Shown piece by piece: positions 50,260 to 61,253 of a stretch of DNA of 64,000 nucleotides; positions within the stretch are counted from its first letter, which is position 1; every line of letters starts with the position of its first letter. The stretch is taken from the NCBI GenBank assembly GCA_933207985.1, contig OW240912.1:248469293-248533292 (forward strand), given 5' to 3'. The notes beneath the pieces were generated by a model, which saw only the letters and a list, made by a program, of their open reading frames with translations, had not been told where the DNA came from and made no database searches. The translations under genes and the position numbers were made by a program. Origin of the DNA: Pelobates cultripes (lineage: Eukaryota > Chordata > Amphibia > Anura > Pelobatidae).

Positions 50260-51613
50260 ATAAGGGAGCAAAAATTAGAGCCACTACCTCTCTAATCCAC
50301 GAATACTATAATTGAAAACTAAATTCCTATGCACATTGTGACAAGTCTGCTGCTGTTTTAGAGTTAAAAAAAGACATCGGTGACTCACAATTTTAAAAAA
50401 ATGTATTATTATATATTGGTTGTTCACACCCTCTAGCAAGGTTAAGTTGATTTGTTTGATAACCCCATTGATTCCAAGTTCCCCAACCCTTTTTGGGGAT
50501 GCGATCATATTTCTAATGATTTCAACCAATCATGCACAGCTTCTCTGGATTGGAGCATCTGAGTATTGTAAACAAGTACATGGTTAATATTGATTGCTCT
50601 TCAGAATGTATAGCCCAGATCAATGGGATCTGTTTCAAATCTCATGTTTGTGTGGTGTGTGTGTTGTTGTGTGTGGTTTTTTTTTTTTTAATAAGAAATG
50701 TCTTTTAGTCCTTTCTGGAAAACACTGCAAGTGCTCTGTGGTGCAGTGTATATGGAATTCCAGTACACAGCAGGATTCTAACCCATTCTCAATAGACTCA
50801 TCATCAGGTCCTGGCCTAACCCTTTGTATTTAAAGGGTAGGTACCAATGCTAGTCTGTAGAAACAAAGTTAAAAATTCTATGAAGTGTGGGTTTTTTTAT
50901 TTTTATTTCTATAGAATTTAAGACTAAAACCATTTTTGCTGGTGTTCTGCAAACTTTAGACAAGCTAACTCCTGTTACTTTAATTCTATTGCATTCAGAT
51001 AGAGAATACTTAATTTTGTCTTTAAAATAACACCTGCCAGTAATTAAAGCAAATTATAATTAAAGTGCATGTTCATCAGTTTAGACTGCAGTGACTGGGA
51101 GCTCAGATCCCTATGTTCAGCCAACAGGCAAGATGTTCAATATACCTTCAGTTAGCACGTTCTAGTAACCATTGGAATTTTGATCTATCTATATATAGCC
51201 TGTTGGATTTATTCTCTGCAAAATAATCCAATGGGGATATAACATGGGTCATAATTAGCATTTATATTGCATTTTGATATCACATATTTTACACAACTTT
51301 TTATTTTTTCCCCCCTCCATATATAATGATGTAATGATTTAATGTCTCTAACTTCTATACATACTCTTATATTTATTTTTTCTTCACTTATTGTACCAAC
51401 ATTTAGAACCCCTTTGAGAGTAAACTGGAACAAAAATATTTTGAGCTTACAGTTAGAAGTTTAAGATTTTCGTTAATTATTTTGCAATTAGGAATTTTAA
51501 AGTCCTCTTATGTCCAATAGAAATAAAAAAAACTTTTAAAAAAATGTGCATCATGCATTTTCAAGTTTGTCAATTACAAAAAAAAACAACCTACAAATTG
51601 TTGGCTGCTAATA
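49903..51613. other. AT-rich intron-like DNA with (ATC)n
   Basis: Unique-looking sequence with an (ATC)n microsatellite at 50223-50258. No exon is supported. Confidence 0.35.
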
Positions 51614-51617
51614 TTAA

Positions 51618-52687
51618 AGGGACACGAAGCACCAAAACAACTTTAGCTTAATGAAGCAGTTGTGTATATATTTCATGCCCCTGCAGTCTCTCTGATCAAT
51701 CATCTGGCATTTAGGTGTTAAATAACTTTTTTCTTTCTATTGAAGCGGTTTCATTTGCAATTAATTATAGCATAGTGTGTTTAATTTATAAGTTTTTATC
51801 TCTTGCTCTGTTAAGAAAATACTTAAGGCTCTAGCAGGCTATTAACCGCATAGGAAAAAATAAATTTGTAAACAGACTATGCAATAAAGGAAGTTTTAAG
51901 CATTAGATCTGTCTTTACAGGAAATGTGTAGGAAGACTCTGTAGGTCACATGCAGGGAAGGCATGATTAGGGCTGTATACAAAATGTGATTTAACTTTTA
52001 ACTGGCAGAGAATTGAGTAGTGTGACAGCGGAGGCATCAACTATAGACCAAACCGGGCACCTAAGCGCCCTAAAACAGGTGGAAGCTTCTCAAACACACA
52101 CCCCAGGAAACAGAAAAGGTTACGTTCACGTCACCATGACGGAAAAGGTTACGCACTTCACCACCCTCTCTCCACTCGCTTGAGCTTATATGGAGTTATT
52201 AGCGGGACCTGTGGGTCTTCTCCACTCTGATAAGCTACTAGGTAGCCTACTCTATACCTTATATGGTGATAATTTATTATTAGACACCCTAGATCATGTC
52301 TGAGGCTGATGGGCCTCGTCCTCTCGCTGTGTTAACACCAAGAGTTGCTGTATTTTGCGAGTACACACGCATACATACTCACATACACTGATACATCACT
52401 CTAGGGCAAAGCTCACCTACAACACTTCCAAACACGGAAAGGGAACACAGAACTTATACACTGACCAGTCATTGGAGTTTACGATCCTAGCGTGAATTGT
52501 TACGCTGTTATTATATTGCATTTACGCTTGTTTTTTATGACTTATATTGTTAATTTTGTACCTTTTGCTGGCTAGCGAGCCTAATTTTTGCTGACTTTCA
52601 TGACTCAATAAACAAGATTTACAAAAAAAAAAAACTATAGACCAAACCCACTTCATTGAAAGTTGTTTTGGTGCTTAGAGTATCCCT
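51618..52687. mobile_element. T2-like element carrying an L1-like tail
   Basis: TTAA (51614-51617) precedes AGGGACACGAAGCACCAAAA. The right end ...TTTTGGTGCTTAGAGTATCCCT is followed by TTAA (52688-52691). Subterminal blocks TTAGCTTAATGAAGCAGTTG and CCACTTCATTGAAAGTTGTT are inverted partners. Without the insertion at 52055-52632 the element is about 475 bp. Confidence 0.82.
52055..52632 (+). mobile_element. 5'-truncated LINE 3' end with 16-bp TSD
   Basis: AACTATAGACCAAACC occurs exactly at 52039-52054 and 52633-52648. The 578-bp insert ends TTTACAAAAAAAAAAAA just before the second copy and has AATAAA about 16 bases upstream of the A-run. This is the signature of target-primed reverse transcription. 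The sequence is non-coding 3' UTR, so the parent is not certain; a poly(A)-tailed L1/Tx1-clade LINE, or a SINE using its machinery, is inferred. Confidence 0.8.
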
Positions 52688-52691
52688 TTAA

Positions 52692-53285
52692 GACTTTCAT
52701 TTTTCAATATAAGGCTAATTTCCAATTCAAACATATTTTCAATTGTATGTTTTCTTTAATGTAAAAATGTGTCTAGACACACCTCTCAACATTTCACAAA
52801 GAGGAACTCTTTAAATTTTAAGGGTGTCCGTTGGGGGTAGGTTTCTTCTGACAAATTTAGGTAACGTACTAATAACAATTTAAGCAACTAAAATATAAGT
52901 TAGAGCAAGAACACTGTCCTATTAACACAGTCTGATTTCTAAATACATCTACTGTAGTTTAATGACACATGGCTGTGAATATTATTACTTTGGACAACAG
53001 TTATACACTCAAATGCACAAATATTGAACTCGTAAAAAAGAGGGATTTTTGCCCAAAATGGGGACTGTGGCTCACAAGTAGGACAGTTGGGTGGTATGTG
53101 TAGGGATTCTTTGTTTACCATTTGATGTAAATATAAACTGTGTTCCAAAGCATTTTTGAGCATGTTGATATACAATATCAACTATTGGAAACTCCATGAA
53201 AAATGCACTGTACCTGTATTGGCATCCAGTGTAGAGGAAGGGTCTACTGACCATGCTGAGGTAGAGGCATCTGGTTTCAAATATA
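52692..53285. other. Unassigned AT-rich DNA
   Basis: No repeat or gene recognised between the T2-like element and the Tc1. Confidence 0.3.
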
Positions 53286-53399
53286 CGGTCATGAGGGAAA
53301 GAAAGTACACCCTATATTCATTATATAGTTTTACATATCCGTACATAACAATCATCTGTTGCTAAGCAGGCCTTTAAAAATAAAGCCAAAATGGAGAAG

Positions 53400-54237
53400 C
53401 TTGCTTCAGTTCATTGAGGTTTGATGGCATTTGTTTATGCACAGGTTCTGCCACAGCATTTCAATCAGGTTGAGTTCTGGACATTGACTAGACCATTGCA
53501 ACACCTTGAATCTTTTCTTTTTCAGCAATTTTGTTGTAGATTTTCTGATGTGCTTGGGATTGTCTTGTTGTATGACCCAATTTCAGCTAAGCTGTCAAAC
53601 AAATGGCCTCACATTTGACTGGTACAGAGGAGTTCACGGTCTACTCAATGACTGCAAGGTTCCCATGTCCTGTATCTACTTAAGTCCAAGTAATCACCCC
53701 TCACCACCGTGCTTGACAGTTGGTATGAGGTGTTTGTGCTGCCATGTTCTTTTTAGAGAGAAAAGGTTTTCTGCTTGCAATCCTTATAACAAACCATACT
53801 TGTTCAGTCTTTTTCTAATTGTACTGTCATGAACTTTACAGTACTCCGTTAGCATGTTAAATGTCTGAGATTATTTTTTGGCAATTTTCTCTGAGCATTG
53901 CATCGTCTGACATTGGGGTGAATTTCCTGGGAAGACTGGCAACACTCTCTTGAAGGTTTTTCATATTTAAGTAATCTTTCTCACTGTAGAATGATGGACT
54001 TTACATTGTTTGGAAATACCCAGATAACCCTTTACTGCAGGCATAGGCAACCTTTGGCACCTCAGATGTTTTGGACTACACCTCCCATGAGGCTTTGCCA
54101 GCATTATGAGTGTAAGAGCATTATGGGGATTTAGTCCACAACATCTGGAGTGCTGAAGGTTGTCTACCCCTGCTTTACTGTTTACTTTGGCTTTTATAGA
54201 GGTGGCCACACTTACAGATGATCAATAATCAAGGGCA
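53400..54237 (-). pseudogene. Tc1 transposase remnant (minus strand)
   Basis: The minus strand carries degraded Tc1 transposase sequence. Recognition is at DNA level: TTCATTGAGGTTTGATGGCA, CCACAGCATTTCAATCAGGT and CACCACCGTGCTTGACAGTT correspond, on the other strand, to the catalytic core and its NQP/GGGGV-type neighbourhood. No frame longer than about 60-80 residues survives, and a hAT MITE splits it. It is non-functional. A full transposase would be about 340 residues. Confidence 0.7.
54038..54172. mobile_element. 135-bp hAT MITE with exact 8-bp TSD
   Basis: CAGGCATAGGCAACCTTTGG at the left and, read backward, CAGGGGTAGACAACCTTCAG at the right. CTTTACTG flanks both sides exactly (54030-54037 and 54173-54180). 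The two halves form a hairpin (ACACCTCCCATGAGGCTTTG against the ATTATGGGGATTTAGTCC side). Inserted in the Tc1. Confidence 0.92.
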
Positions 54238-54246
54238 TTTGATTAA

Positions 54247-54790
54247 AGGAACTCTCCAGTGCCAGGAAAACAATTGTTTTCCTGGCACTGCAGGTCCCCT
54301 CTCCCTCCCACCTCCCATCCCTGGTTGCTGAAGGGGTCAAAACCCCTTCAGTGACTTACCAGAGGCAGCGACGATGTCTCTTGGCGCTGCTTCTTGGTCC
54401 GCCCACGCTCCTCCCCATCAGCCGGCGGGGAAGACTGATCACGCCACCGGTGGTGGAGACCTAATGTGCATGCGCAGCAATGCCACGCATACACATTAGA
54501 CCTCCCCATAGGAAAGCATTGAAAATTATTTCAATGCTTTCCTATGGGGATTTTAGTGACGCTGGAGGTCCTATAATCCTGGAAGTGCCCTATAATCTGT
54601 GCTATAATCTTGGAAGTGCCCTCTAGTGACTGTCTAGTAGACAGCCACTAGAGGAGGAGTTAACCCTGCAAGGTAATTATTGCAGTTTATAAAAATTGCA
54701 ATAATTACAGTTGCAGGGTTAAGGGTAGTGGGAGTTTGCACCCAGACCACTCCAATGGGCAGAAGTGGTCTGGGTGCCTGGAGTGTCCCT
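54247..54790. mobile_element. Full T2-like MITE in the Tc1
   Basis: TTAA at 54243-54246 and 54791-54794. The left end is AGGAACTCTCCAGTGCCAGG; the right end ...TGCCTGGAGTGTCCCT is its near complement. The interior hairpin ATAGGAAAGCATT...AATGCTTTCCTAT (54508-54545) and the arms GTTAACCCTGCAAGGTAATT against AATTACAGTTGCAGGGTTAA match the family. About 544 bp, non-coding. Confidence 0.88.
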
Positions 54791-54905
54791 TTAACAGCAT
54801 CTATAGAAGCAATAATTTTATACATATGCGTACATTTTGGCTTTGTGAAACCATGACAGTGTAATATGCCATGTGTTGTTCATTTGAGGTTGTAATTACC
54901 TAATT

Positions 54906-56765
54906 AAAAAAAAAATCGAGTGGGGGGGAAAAAAGCTAACACAAGTCAGAGATGATTTCAATGGTGGCATAGCTGGTACTCTGTTCAGCAGTCTGGCTGT
55001 TCTCACTGACCTGTGCATTATTTCAGACAGGTGGGGAGTGGACCACACTATTGACCTGTGATAGCTTGAGCCCCTTACCAGGTAGTGTTGACTACCTCTA
55101 GTTTGGCTGCACTAGGAGGAAGTGATGTCAGATGACTTCCTCCAAGCGCTCAAAAGAACAAGCATGAGGCAAGGACAAGCACCCTGAACATAGCCATCGG
55201 CAGTCACCAGTGGACCCCATGAAACCATTTTTCTGGCAATAGGTCTGCAAAGAGGAGGCTGGGTGGAAACTTAGATTGCAATATTTTTGTGTGTCTTGAA
55301 TGCATAGTGTGTATCTCATTGTCTGGTACAGTGTGAATGTGTCTGTAGGTTAGGGCGGTACTGCAAGTGAGTTTGTAGGTGGCCAATGTTTATAATAGAA
55401 GCCATGATGTTTTAAATTATATTAAAAATCATTGTTTAAATTAAGTGACTGTGAACCTCTAATTTTCAATAATATTTGAAGTAGCAAAAAGTTATCTCTA
55501 TAATAGGTGGTGACAGGATCACAGAGACTTCAGCAGCACCCCTCTCTGGAATAGGGTTTAGTCTAATTGATACAGTCTCAAACCATGGACCAGGTAGGTC
55601 AGCAGACTGGTTAGATTAAGTATATGGGCAAGTGATTGTGTTGCTCTAAAAATACATAAGATGTCACTGTGCTTTCTGCCATGTTTCACTACTGTTTCTT
55701 TTAAAATTCCAACATGCTTTTCTCTTCCTTCCAGAGTACCTGTGTATTTTATTTACTTGCAAAATGTTAATTTAATATGCATCTTGAACTAAGCTTCTAA
55801 ATAGCCAATATCATAATAGTGCAAACCAGGCTTTCATTTTAACCTTGTAGAACTGCAGTGTGTGAACAACTGGATTTAAAAGCTTCCTTCACTTTATAGG
55901 CCTGTTATGTCAAGGGAAATATAATTCAAGTGTAAATTTCTTTAATTAATTCATTAAGTGTAAATGGATTCATTGTGATAAGGTACACCCACTGCTGTTG
56001 TAGCAGTTATTGGCTCACCCTGCCACACTGTCAAAGTGTTTTGTTGCATTATACATGTTGCTGAATTATGAGTTGTGTGGTTTTTTTTTTTTTTTTTCTT
56101 AAACTAAAAAAAAATAAAACATTTTGAGCCAGTTCCTTATTTTCCGGTATGTGGGAAGCTGATAGTATAGGTATGGTCCTAATTAAATTAACATTCTCAC
56201 ATAAAATGATTCACAAGGCTTTCGCGTAGTGGAAATTGCAAACTGGTGGCAGCATGTGAAATATTACTTTACAGTCTTTGCAGCTGTTGGAAAATTGAAC
56301 TTTTTTTTTTTTTTCATCTTACTAAAGAGGAGGAAGCAAAGAAACATTCCATTACTTAAGGTTTTACATCTTGGATATTATTGTATCTGTATGGCAGTTT
56401 TTATATACTAGGGTCACTGGGAGTTATGCAGATTTTTTTTTTATTTTTTTATTTTTTTTTATTTATTTTTTTTTAAACACGTTGGTCTTTAAAATACTTT
56501 ATTCTTCAACTACTCATCTATTTTAGTGTGGTTGTTTTATTTTTTTTTTATAATTTTTTTTTTTTTATTTTTTTTTTTTGCTGCAGCTCCTGACTACTCC
56601 CTCTGATCCGTTTTTATACAAAAAAAAGTGTCTATTTAGTGGGGTGGGGGGCAGGGGGGTTTGTCTTAGGTGTTTTTTTTTTAAGTATTTAGTAAAAGAC
56701 TACAAACTGATGTATTTCAAAAGCATGATTTTTTTTTTTTTGATTTTTTTAAAACCTTAGCTTTC
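54906..56765. other. AT-rich DNA with worn repeats and T-runs
   Basis: A GGAGGAAGTGATGTCAGATG block at about 55110-55142, with ACTTCCTCC completing the inverted pair, and CACCAGTGGACCCCATG (55206) resemble the GC block of the hAT-like composites, so an old copy may lie at 55090-55260. Long T-runs lie at 56433-56580. No exon supported. Confidence 0.35.
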
Positions 56766-56769
56766 TTAA

Positions 56770-57241
56770 AGGACACTATAGTGCCAGGAAAACCTACTCG
56801 TTTTCCTGGCACTATAGTGCCCTGAGGGTGCCCCCACCCTCAGGGTCCCCCTCCCGCCCGCTCTGGAAGGGGAAAGGGGTAAAAACTTACCTTTTTCCAG
56901 CGCTGGGCGGAGAGCTCCTCTCTCCTCCTCGCCTCCGGCTGAATGCGCACGCGGCAAGAGCTGCGCGCGATTCAGCCGTCGCATAGGAAAGCATTTACAA
57001 TGCTTTCCTATGGACGCTGCGTGCTCTCACTGTGAAAATCACAGTGAGAAGCACGCAAGCGCCTCTAGTGGCTGTCAATGAGACAGCCACTAGAGGATTA
57101 GGGGGAAGGCTTAACCCATTCATAATTATAGCAGTTTCTCTGAAACCGCTATAATTATGAAAAAATGGGTTAACCCTAGAAGGACCTGGCACCCAGACCA
57201 CTTCATTAAGCTGAAGTGGTCTGGGTGCCTAGAGTGGTCCT
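56770..57241. mobile_element. Full T2-like MITE with TTAA TSD
   Basis: TTAA at 56766-56769 and 57242-57245. The left end is AGGACACTATAGTGCCAGGA; the right end is ...GCCTAGAGTGGTCCT. It carries the same internal hairpins as 48533-49026 and is alignable with it throughout with a modest number of differences. About 472 bp, non-coding. Confidence 0.9.
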
Positions 57242-57857
57242 TTAATGAGTTTAGCTATGCTTGTTAAGACAAAAAGTTGTAACACAAGATGCATTGCTAT
57301 CAAGGATTGGTAAATAGAATAAATCAGATATTGCTGGGAGACCAATCACTGAATGGTTAAGTGTCTGCACAAAACCAGCCTTAAACATTTATGAAGGCAT
57401 ATGAGTTGACAAAACTAGCTTCTTGGGTTTAGGTTCTATGCATTGCTATAATAGGATGCTTTAATTTTGTTTTTTAACAAATGATCATAGTGGAATTCTT
57501 TGGCCAGCCTGTCTCAATAGGGTGTCAAGCCACTCTGCATGTATAGAATAATGTGTGCATTGACTGCTGAATTTTGCCATCTGCATTAGAATTGGCTGTT
57601 GATTGTCATCTGGTTACACGCTGAGTGGGCTGCTCAGAAAGAATGTCATTAATGCTGAAGTTCTAGTTTGTTTTTGCTTGTGTAAGCTGCCTATCTGGGA
57701 ATATATAACTGAGCCTATATAACTTTCTATGTGCTCTCTATTGAGCCTTGCGTTTTAAACATCCAGGTATATTACATGTTACTATTTTTCACCAAGTTGA
57801 GCTTTCGGTGTGATTTCTGAAAAAAAGATACAGGGGATCTTGTCTAGTCCAAATTTG

Positions 57858-57992
57858 TATTCCTAACACTATAGTGCCTCCTTACTCACGCCCCCCTATG
57901 CAGTAATTACAATTGCAGAGTTAACCCTAGATGGACCTGGCACCCAGACCACTTCAATGGGCTGAAGTGGTCTGGGTGCCTATAGTGTCCCT
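57858..57992. mobile_element. T2-like element, deletion derivative
   Basis: CCTAACACTATAGTGCC (worn left end) leads almost directly to CAGTAATTACAATTGCAGAG, TTAACCCTAGATGGACCTGG and the right end ...TATAGTGTCCCT next to TTAA (57993-57996). The middle is deleted. Confidence 0.7.
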
Positions 57993-57996
57993 TTAA

Positions 57997-60113
57997 GAAT
58001 AAACTATGGTAATTGTGAGATCAGCAAAAACAGAGTTCATTTTTGATACAATGTTTATGATTGAGTCCCTAATGGATTTGTTCAGGTGTTTTTTTTTTTT
58101 TTTTTGTGTGTGTATTTAAATCCAACAATGGTGCGCTTTTACTAATGATACCTCACTGATCTTGCTGTAGATAGACATTTAGACTCGAGCTGGCAATATC
58201 TATCCATAAATCACTTTTATACCTATTGATAACCAAATGGAAACAGAGGGAAAATTGTTCATGTCCAACTTTTTTGGACGGAACAGGAGGTTCGTTGAAA
58301 AGCTCTGATATTTTCCAAGGTGCTGTACAAAAATGCAAGTTTAAAAACACGTGAAATAGAACTACAAAACTGCATCAAATGGTCAAACATGCAGCTTAAT
58401 GGTGGTTACAGTGATCTAAATTACAGTAAATCCAACTCAAACTATGCCAAACAAAGTCTGCAGATTGTGTCTGAAATCCTAGAAGGCTCTACCGTGTTTT
58501 AGAATTCTACAGGCACAGCACTGTGTATGTAAACGTTCATTTTTTTTTGGTCTTTCAATTTTACCTGTACTTGGTCCTGTATCTTCCTGTCCGAATGCAA
58601 CAGCTGTCTTTTTTTTATAGAGTTTAATTAACATGAAAAGAAAGCACACTGCTTTTTTTTTTTTTCTTCAAAATATAAATTGAAGGGAAAAAAATTTCCT
58701 GAGGTTAAACGTTGGAATAACCGTTTTGACAGCCAGCGTTTTAGATGTAGAACTCCATTTTGAAATCTGATGCTATACAAAAATAAACATGAGCATCTGA
58801 AAAGCTGCTCATTGGGTTGTGGTTCTATAGATTTTAAAGAACTGAGCCTTTGTAATTAAAATTAATGGAGCTTTACTAATTGCATGTTGCATCCACATAC
58901 ACCATGCAGATGTTGTGGGGTTTCTTTTTTGTTTTGTGATCCTTTTATGTATTAAACTGATTGATATAGATGGGGAGATAATGGATATGTTCACATCTAA
59001 GTTTTTGTCAACTATTGCATTGCAATTCAGCAGCTTCTGTAGAAACAAAGTGTTTTTTTGTTTTCATCCTTTCCGGGTCTGTTCTTTGTTTACTCAAGTG
59101 CTGTGTATATTGCCTAAACACCTGCCAAACAGAGGATGATTGGATTTGTGGTGCGGCTGTGGTTAGTAGTTACATTCCTATAAATACGTGAAGAGACTGG
59201 AAGTATCAGCGCTTAACTAGCTAAAATACAAAACTTGAAAAGCAAATTGGGTCCAAAAACAGAATAAAGGGCTAAGACAAAGAGCGAAGCCGCGCCAGGA
59301 ACACTGCACAGGAAAAAGTAAAGGTTGGCTCCGTAGCTGGATCTAGTGCATGGGAGCAAGGCTGAAACAAGATAATGTGCGTAAGAGCTGTAAAACTACA
59401 AAAAGGCACGGAGCTGAAGCTGCTAGTTTATATAAGCACTGGTTTTTGTCTCATCTGCAGTGTAAAGTGCAAATTAGGATTGAAGTTGGTTCAGAATGAC
59501 ACAATGGTGTCCTTGTGAAAGAAATGCTGTGTTGAAATTGCCTTGACTGCAGCTGAATTGATGTAGGTGCCATCGATATGGCAACAATGATCAGATGAGT
59601 TGGCGCAGCTGTGTAATTATTTTTAAATTTCTTTTCATGCAAGCATCTAGGGCAGGAGTATCCAAGTTATTTATTTTTTTTTCTTCTGCAGTGGGCCACG
59701 TCATCATAAGTGTATGCCGCACTAACTTTTCACTGCGCGAAAATCACACATGGACTGGGGTATAGTGGTTAGCTGAGGCTGTTAGGAGTCAGAGTTCCCA
59801 GTATGCACCTGCTGCCTTTTCCCACATAACACTTGGTGTTAGCTGGAAGGAAGTGACTGGCTGTCACTTCCGTCCCAGCGCTAACCTAATCCTAGGGGAC
59901 TGGTTGAGCTGTTAAAGGGCCATGGTGCTAACCGGGCTGCTGAATACACCGTGCAATTAGGTTGCCCTTAGATGGTCCACAGAAAACTTTGATACCGAGA
60001 AAGATGGCAGGTGATGTGTAGTGCAGCCAATCAGCATGTGTGAATTATTGAGTAGCTCTGTCTTTCTACAATGTTGGAAGAGCCAAAATATTACTTGACT
60101 TCTCTAAGGTTTT
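57997..60113. other. AT-rich intron-like DNA
   Basis: Mostly unique. The stretches 58740-59110 and 59440-59640 have mixed, non-repetitive composition and could be conserved non-coding DNA (not testable here). A worn hAT-like repeat may lie at 59651-59995: AGGCAGGAGTATCCAAGTT-like start and GGAAGTGACTGGCTGTCACT core. Confidence 0.3.
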
Positions 60114-60121
60114 GTTCCGAC

Positions 60122-60716
60122 TAGTAATATATTTTGGATCTGTGCTGGCCTAGGCATGACGCAACTCAGGGACCCCCTAATTTACATTTGCCCCACCCTT
60201 TTCTGTCGATGCCACACCTCTTCCATTTAAAGACTAACACACACTCTCAGATACACTGATTGGACACAATCTGACACACACTCACTGACACTCAGACAGG
60301 CTCCCTCACAGACATACACAATCACCCAGACACACACACTGACAGACATAAACACACACATTCCCCCACCCACCCCCCAACACTTACAGATTATTTTTTA
60401 ATTTAAATCCACCCAGCTTCCTTACCTTTGGGAGAGCTGAGAGGATTATTTTTTTTTTACCTGGGGTCCAGTGGGGTTGCTGGCCAGGCTGCTTGGGCAG
60501 GGAGAGAGGCAAGCATGCAGGCAGTTGGGCAGCTAGCTGAATTCCAAGGCGGGCAAGGAGGGAGCGCTAATTTGTGAGCTCTCTGCTCATGACATGACGT
60601 CATATTCCGGCTCCCGGCATCACCCTGCGGCGTGCGAGGGAGCTAAGCAGATAGAGCTCACAAATCAGCGCTCCCTTGCCGCCCGCTTTGGTCCTCACAA
60701 GGTAAATACGTCACTG
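60122..60716. mobile_element. hAT-like element with near-exact 8-bp TSD
   Basis: The left end TAGTAATATATTTTGGATCT is a worn form of the CAGTGGTGTATTTTGG type. The right end read backward is CAGTGACGTATTTACCTTGT. Flanks are GTTCCGAC (60114-60121) and GTTCCCAC (60717-60724), 7 of 8. The interior has a short CACTGACACTCAGACA array, the GGGGTCCAGTGGGGTTGCTG block and a GC hairpin around GACGTCATATTCCGGCTCCC. Non-coding. Confidence 0.75.
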
Positions 60717-60724
60717 GTTCCCAC

Positions 60725-61203
60725 CCTGTCCGTGGGGAGGAAAGGAATTACCTTGACTGTGTTTTGTAGCTTATCCCAGTAGATCCATCACTACACTCAC
60801 AACAAAAGTGGCTTTGTCACAGAATTTATATGAGAAGTAATCTAGAACATTAGAAAATAGTAAAGGTATTGTGTTTCTCACTTTCAGCTTTGTTCAGCAG
60901 ATCACTAGGTGCTGGCATGTGATTGCATGTATTTTTATGTCCTTTGATTTTTAACAAGTTGGTGAATAAGCCCCTTGACTAACAAGCTAATTTTTTTTGT
61001 TCAATGTTTACAGGGTGTTGGTTGTTTACAAGTTTGAACTTCATACCTTCTTTCCTATCTCCTACCCCCTTTACTGCTGATCTGCCTAGTAACAGCAGGA
61101 AAGTCCAAACTCCTCACCACCCTTTTACTACCTTCTCTATACACTAAGACAAGGTGGAACCATCTGATCGGATAAAGAATAAAAGAACACAATATAACCT
61201 GTG

Positions 61204-61253
<50 letters not shown>

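Larger units (their letters stand above)
53286..54905 (-). mobile_element. Tc1 element (fourth lineage) with two nested MITEs
   Basis: The left end CGGTCATGAGGGAAAGAAAG follows a TA. The body, read on the minus strand, is a Tc1 transposase region. The sequence resumes after the T2-like MITE with CAGCATCTATAGAAGCAATA and continues to about 54905 (GAGGTTGTAATTACCTAATT). The right terminal repeat is lost. The interior has deletions relative to a normal 1.6-kb element. Removing 54038-54172 and 54247-54790 restores continuity. Confidence 0.8.
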
